Below, one piece after another: positions 60,289-64,000 of a stretch of 64,000 nucleotides of DNA (the stretch's first letter is position 1; the number at the start of each line of letters is the position of its first letter). The position numbers and the translations under genes are program-made. Where the stretch lies: assembly GCA_030601885.1 (NCBI GenBank), contig JAUWAU010000004.1, positions 248,001 to 312,000 of the forward strand. The letters are read 5' to 3'. The notes under the pieces are model-generated. The model did not search any database. It was not told where the DNA came from and saw nothing but the letters and a program-made list of their open reading frames with translations. Origin of the DNA: Armatimonadota bacterium (GTDB lineage Bacteria > Armatimonadota > Zipacnadia > JAUWAU01).

Positions 60289-61080
60289 CTAACCACTGGG
60301 CGGTGCCAGCGGCTTGGGCCTCACCGGACACGTCGGGCAGACGGTCTGGGTCAGCTTGAACGTCGTCCCGATCATATCGGCGCCCCGCATGAGGTGGACC
60401 TCGGCGTCGCCGATCTGCCCGTCGCGTATCTGGCCCCGCTCCCGCATGGCCTCCTCGATGGGCTCCCACTCGATCAGGCACTTCCCGTCGCGCCACAGTG
60501 TGCTCCAGGCGCCTACGATCTCCCCACGCTCGTTCTTGATCTTTCGCGGCATCTGCCGATAGCCGAGGCAATGCACCCGCGCCATCGTCTCAGCCACGTG
60601 CGCCGCCGTGTTGGCCCGCATGCCGCAGCCCAGGAGCAGGATATAGCCGCCGAGCTGCGCCAGCTTGCCGAGGGGGCAGCGCGCGTCGAAGGTGAGGAGC
60701 TCGAGGTGCTCGCTCATGAGGAACTCGGCGATGGGACCGATGGCGGCGTAGGGGTGCGTCGGGTGCATGCTGCGCCTGGCCGCTGGCCGCCGCCAGAAGG
60801 TGTCCGGGATGATGCCGTTTGTGCAGGCCGACTCGTTGATGTCGTACACCTTCGCCCGGCCGTGATTGAAGGATGGCATCATCACCGTGCCACCGGGCGC
60901 CACCGCCTCCAGGAGCGCATCGATAACGGCGTCAGGGCCGCCCTCGATGTAGCCGAACGCGCTCAGCGAGCTGTGCACCTGCAGAAGGTCGCCAGGCTCG
61001 ATGCCGATGTCTCTCAGCCCGGCGACGATGTCGTGTTTCGTCACTCGCGTCTTGCCTGTCGGGTCGTAGGCCACATCCAC
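60289..61080 (-). CDS. AAC(3)-family N-acetyltransferase
   Basis: 263 residues of the aminoglycoside 3-N-acetyltransferase/antibiotic NAT family. Typical features: GDLLQVHSSLSAFGYIEGGPDAVIDALLEAVAPGGTVMMPSFNHG, RRSMHPTHPYAAIGP with the active-site His, and LLGCGMRANTAAHVAETMA. The N-terminus is GTG 61080 or GTG 61074 (GAGAGG upstream). Family members also acetylate unrelated amino sugars, so this need not be an antibiotic-resistance gene. It converges with the DUF4838 gene. Confidence 0.85.
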   Translation of the reverse strand: MDVAYDPTGKTRVTKHDIVAGLRDIGIEPGDLLQVHSSLSAFGYIEGGPDAVIDALLEAVAPGGTVMMPSFNHGRAKVYDINESACTNGIIPDTFWRRPAARRSMHPTHPYAAIGPIAEFLMSEHLELLTFDARCPLGKLAQLGGYILLLGCGMRANTAAHVAETMARVHCLGYRQMPRKIKNERGEIVGAWSTLWRDGKCLIEWEPIEEAMRERGQIRDGQIGDAEVHLMRGADMIGTTFKLTQTVCPTCPVRPKPLAPPSG

Positions 61081-61277
61081 CCTCTCTCATCGCTACGCTG
61101 TTGTCTGCAATCTCTTTTCGCCTCGACCCTCGGCGGTCCCTCCCGTGTGGCGCGCCCGGAGGAGGATGCGCTGGCTAGGCCTCCGCTCGCCCAGCGCGGT
61201 CTCCCGGAGGACCAGGAGGGATGCGCGGCGAATTCTATATTGACATGTTTCTCACGGGACTGAGGGGGGAGCTTTGT

Positions 61278-63131
61278 ATGACGCTGGCCGAGGTGTTGTC
61301 TGCATACGGGAAGGGTGAGCTGAACCGGTTCGCCAAGGACAAGGTGGTCGGGCCGCGGCTGCTCAGCGTGGAGGAGCTGCGCTCGCGCCTAGCCGGAGCG
61401 CTTGACAACCTGGAGCGTGTGCGCACGCTTCTCACACAACTTCGTCCTCCCGGGAATATCGTTATTGACATCCTGCTGGAGCGCGAGGGCTACGAGGTGC
61501 CGCACGCGGAGCTGGAGCGGCTCGTGCGCCAGCGCGTGGAGGAAGTCTTTCGGCTGGCTGCGTCGCGGGAGGCACTTGACCCCAAAAAGAGCAAGGCTTA
61601 CGACCTGTACGGCGCCGTGCTGTCGGCCGCCTGGGAGTCCGAGGACACCCTGGTTGCCGCAGAGTGGCAACTGCTGCAGGTGCTGCGGCGCGAGCTGAAC
61701 CTCACCATGCAAGAGCACCGCATCATCGAGGCGCGCCTCGACCGGCTGCAGAGGTTCAGTCAACCAACCTACATGACCGTGATTGATCGTCTGACCGAGG
61801 AGTGCATTGTCTTCCTGGTACAGAGGCGGGATGAGCCAGGCGGAGCGACTGTGACGCACTTCGTGATCCCAAAGGAGATCGCCCGCCTCATAAAGCGCAC
61901 GCGGGGCATCGAACTCGATGAGCAGCCGTTCAGGGAACTACTTGAAGACCTCACTGGCGGGCAGCTCTATGCAGCGCTAAAGCGCCTTGGGCTGCGGCTG
62001 AGCGGCGATAAGGCGGAGCGTGTGGGACGTGTTCTGCAGTCCGGGAGCAGGCCATCGTCGGTTCTTGGCACGCTGAATGTCGGCGACCTCGCCAGGCGAT
62101 GCAGGAAGCTCGCCCTGCGCGCCTCCGGCAGCAAGGCTGAGCTCATCGAGCGGCTGGTGAAGGCGTACGAGGAGGGTAGACCCGCGCCGGCTGAGCCCGA
62201 GGAGGAAGAAGGCGAGGTAGAGGTGCGCGCCGTGGGCGACGCCGCATATCGGGAGGCGCTCACCGACCTGACGCACGAGCAGCTCTACCGTATGCTGAAG
62301 CGCCGCGGCCTGAAGGTGAGCGGCAGCAAGGACGCCAAGATCGAGGAGGCCCTGGGTGGCCCTTACGCCCTGAAGACCATGCTCGGCGCGCTCAAGCGGC
62401 CTGAACTCGGGGAGATCTGCAAGCGCTTGGGGCGCCCCGCGGGCAACAAGCCCTACATGGTCGATCAGATCGTCGCGTATTATGGGGGGATGGAAGGCGC
62501 CGACAGCCGGGTGTCGCCGGAGCGGTTGGTGGAGATTTACGCAGCTCTCGCGCGCCTCGACGCGGCTGCCTATGAGGCGATTGGCGCTAACCCGGACAGG
62601 CTTACGATTCCCATGATCGCCCGCGATTTCGAGAAGGCCACGGTCCACACCTTTCAATCCGTCTTCCACATGCAGGTGGTGCCCAGCCGCGCCGGAGAGC
62701 GCAAGTGGGACGGGGAGATCCAAGGGACGGACACTGTGCTTCTGTGGGACTGCAAGAGCACCAGCGGGCCCGCCTACAACCTGCCCAACGCTCACCAGAG
62801 GGCCTTCCGTGAGTACGTCGCGCGCAGGTACAAAGAGCTCGACGCCCCTGCCAAGGGCAGCCTCAAGTGCTTTATTATCATCGCGCCTCGGTTCGCCGAT
62901 CGCATCGAACGCCGCCTGGATGCCATCCAGCCGTCGCCACCCATACCTTTCTGTCTCCTCGAGGCTGCCGACTTGCAGGCCGTGGCTCGCGAATGGGCGG
63001 AGACGCGACCTGGCGAAGTGTTTCCCTGCACCGCGCTGGTGCACGCCGGTCGGCTCACCCGGCGGGAGATCAGCAAGCGTGTCGGCCTCGGTACCTCTGC
63101 GGGAGCTATCACTCAGGGGGTGCCGCTTTAG
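61278..63131 (+). CDS. SAP-domain protein with C-terminal PD-(D/E)XK nuclease
   Basis: 617 residues from ATG 61278 (GGGGGAG 8 nt upstream; the frame opens at 61221). The N-terminal 215 residues are helical (MTLAEVLSAYGKGELNRFAKDKVVG, DNLERVRTLLTQLRP). Four SAP-like helix-extension-helix motifs follow at about 222, 264, 328 and 370, for example LYRMLKRRGLKVSGSKDAKIEEAL. The C-terminus has K-W-D478-G-E ... L-L-W-D491-C-K493-S, an intact D-(X)n-D-X-K nuclease motif, then AHQRAFREYVARRYKELDA. A DNA- or chromatin-binding nuclease, perhaps a defence or repair enzyme; no methylase is nearby. Repeats with CCGCTTTAGACAGGGA cover its stop codon. Confidence 0.78.
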   Translation: MTLAEVLSAYGKGELNRFAKDKVVGPRLLSVEELRSRLAGALDNLERVRTLLTQLRPPGNIVIDILLEREGYEVPHAELERLVRQRVEEVFRLAASREALDPKKSKAYDLYGAVLSAAWESEDTLVAAEWQLLQVLRRELNLTMQEHRIIEARLDRLQRFSQPTYMTVIDRLTEECIVFLVQRRDEPGGATVTHFVIPKEIARLIKRTRGIELDEQPFRELLEDLTGGQLYAALKRLGLRLSGDKAERVGRVLQSGSRPSSVLGTLNVGDLARRCRKLALRASGSKAELIERLVKAYEEGRPAPAEPEEEEGEVEVRAVGDAAYREALTDLTHEQLYRMLKRRGLKVSGSKDAKIEEALGGPYALKTMLGALKRPELGEICKRLGRPAGNKPYMVDQIVAYYGGMEGADSRVSPERLVEIYAALARLDAAAYEAIGANPDRLTIPMIARDFEKATVHTFQSVFHMQVVPSRAGERKWDGEIQGTDTVLLWDCKSTSGPAYNLPNAHQRAFREYVARRYKELDAPAKGSLKCFIIIAPRFADRIERRLDAIQPSPPIPFCLLEAADLQAVAREWAETRPGEVFPCTALVHAGRLTRREISKRVGLGTSAGAITQGVPL

Positions 63132-63162
63132 ACAGGGATCGGGGTCCCGCTTTAGACAGGGA
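63123..63162. repeat. 16-bp direct repeat overlapping the nuclease stop codon
   Basis: CCGCTTTAGACAGGGA at 63123-63138 and again at 63147-63162 (24-bp period). The first copy supplies the TAG stop (63129-63131) of the nuclease. A half TGTGGCAC-family palindrome (AGCTACCCGTGCCACCC) follows. Confidence 0.65.
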
Positions 63163-63192
63163 CAAGCTACCCGTGCCACCCGGTGCCGTTTG

Positions 63193-63912
63193 CTACTCCC
63201 CCCAGCCCTCAATCCCGTCCTTGATGTCCCGCAGGAACAGCGCGGCATCCATGCCGTCGGCGGCGCGGTGGTCCACGGAGAGCGTCAGATGCAGCGTCGG
63301 GCGCGCCTCGATGGCGCCGTTTACGACCACCGGCCGCTCCATGAGCGAGCCGATGGCCAGGATCCCCGTTTGCGGCGGGCTGATGATGGCGTTGAACGCG
63401 GCGATCTCCATCGGGCCGACGTTCGAGATGCTGAACGTCGCGCCCATCTGCAGGCTGGCGCGCAAGCGGCCTTTCCGAGCCAGATCCACCAGCTCCGCCG
63501 CCTCGGCGGCGATCTCGTCCAGGCTCTTTTTGTCGGCGTCGGCGACGGTCGGGAGCAGTACACCGTTCTCTGTCGCGACCGCGAACCCCACGTTGATCTG
63601 CTTGACGAGTTTGAGCCCTTCGTCCTCGGTGTACCACGCATTGAAGCGCGGGTGATCGCCGAGCGCCGTGGCGACGATCTTGATGAGCAGATCGTTGTAG
63701 GTGGGCACGCGCGCGGCCGTGTCGGCGATTTGCGCCTTGGCCGCTGCCTTCATGGCGTCCCGCGCGGCAACGAGGCACGATGCATCGGCCACGGCGTGCA
63801 TGAGAAACACGGGGATCTCGCGGTTGCTCTGGCTGACGCGCTCCGCGATGGCCTTCCGCGTGGCGCTGAGCTCCTCGACCTCGAAGTCAAGGTCGTCGGG
63901 TCTTGGCGGCAT
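63193..63912 (-). CDS. 2-oxoacid dehydrogenase E2-like acyltransferase, catalytic domain only
   Basis: 239 residues from ATG 63912 (GACGAGG 8 nt upstream; GTG 63921 adds three). It matches the catalytic domain of E2 subunits: ELSATRKAIAERVSQSNREIPVFLMHAVADAS, VPTYNDLLIKIVATAL, INVGFAVATENGVLLPTVADAD, GATFSISNVGPMEIAAFNAIISPPQTGILAIG and D-H-R-A-A-D-G-M (H-x-x-x-D-G active site near the end). Lipoyl and E1/E3-binding domains are absent, and an in-frame TAG lies 78 nt upstream. It is either a stand-alone acyltransferase or the remains of a longer E2. No E1 or E3 genes are in the window. Confidence 0.85.
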   Translation of the reverse strand: MPPRPDDLDFEVEELSATRKAIAERVSQSNREIPVFLMHAVADASCLVAARDAMKAAAKAQIADTAARVPTYNDLLIKIVATALGDHPRFNAWYTEDEGLKLVKQINVGFAVATENGVLLPTVADADKKSLDEIAAEAAELVDLARKGRLRASLQMGATFSISNVGPMEIAAFNAIISPPQTGILAIGSLMERPVVVNGAIEARPTLHLTLSVDHRAADGMDAALFLRDIKDGIEGWGE

Positions 63913-64000
63913 TGCGCACACCTCGTCTCGACTGCGGATTGCCTGGCCGAACGAGCTGGCAGCCGGGGACAGCGCCCGCGCCGTCCGCTAGACGCTCCAC

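Noticed and set aside
60289..61080. Antibiotic-resistance gene
   Set aside because: AAC(3)-family membership alone does not show resistance; the context is ordinary and no mobile element brackets it.
60394..61263. Plus-strand open frame opposite the AAC(3)-family gene
   Set aside because: Shadow frame. The minus-strand gene has the clear family motifs.

Overview
The window is about 64 kb of GC-rich bacterial chromosome with genes on both strands and no phage, rRNA or CRISPR locus. The gene mix is secreted polysaccharide-degrading enzymes (PL10 pectate lyase, two heparinase II/III proteins, a sulfatase, a DUF4838 protein), FG-GAP and SMP-30 beta-propellers, an Armatimonadota/Planctomycetota-style pseudopilin, TonB machinery (so probably a diderm) and signs of anaerobic metabolism (NapH/NapG-type polyferredoxin, selenocysteine machinery). 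It fits an uncultivated Armatimonadota-like or related bacterium; the phylum is an inference.

Layout. 0-6.2 kb (minus strand): FG-GAP protein, pectate lyase, TPR-like protein, Tat-type sulfatase, HAD phosphatase. 6.5-13 kb (plus): thioredoxin, HtrA protease, O6-alkylguanine-DNA alkyltransferase, a thioredoxin-fold-like protein with dUTPase, a DUF1858 protein, and a NapH-NapG fusion. 13.4-15 kb: two secreted proteins of unknown function. 15.3-23 kb (plus): exbB-exbD-tonB, a TonB-dependent receptor, an FmdE-like protein and a complete ECF transporter (S, fused A-A', T). The promoter is overlapped by a dyad GTGTTAC-N13-GTAACAC, which matches the published NikR operator of deltaproteobacteria exactly, so this reads as one outer-plus-inner membrane nickel uptake operon.

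23-30 kb (plus): heparinase, NAD-dependent epimerase, ThyA-like protein, SMP-30 protein, pseudopilin. 30-32.7 kb (minus): a hybrid histidine kinase and an HD-GYP response regulator. 33.3-40.1 kb (minus): a tightly packed six-gene operon made of a MutL/GlmL-like ASKHA ATPase, a barrel-sandwich-like protein, a fibronectin-III/DUF6754-like membrane lipoprotein and three more membrane proteins. No mutase is nearby; this is the best candidate here for an undescribed system. 40.3-41 kb: an HTH/PIN toxin-antitoxin-like pair. 41-46.7 kb: DUF169 protein, heptose-7-phosphate kinase, Wzc-type tyrosine kinase with a poly-Tyr tail and its PHP-type phosphatase (exopolysaccharide control). 46.9-51 kb: neutral-ceramidase-like protein and second heparinase.

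51.6-55.6 kb: HEAT-repeat lipoprotein, selD, tRNA-Sec and a CsgG-like protein. selD has an in-frame UGA at codon 15 followed by a strong SECIS-like hairpin, so SelD itself is read as a selenoprotein. 56.4-58 kb: three overlapping genes of unknown function behind their own promoter. 58.4-64 kb: DUF4838 protein, AAC(3)-family protein, SAP-domain/PD-(D/E)XK nuclease, and a lipoyl-less E2 acyltransferase.

A second theme is palindromic repeats of REPIN-like architecture: two hairpins with inverted ends, either GTAG...CTAC or TGTGGCAC...GTGCCACA. They lie between genes and also inside reading frames. In-frame copies add about 26-28 residues to the ThyA-like protein and to the MutL-like ATPase, and about 12 to the FG-GAP protein, as Rickettsia palindromic elements do. 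One 147-bp element has perfect 15-bp terminal inverted repeats and a 5-bp target duplication.
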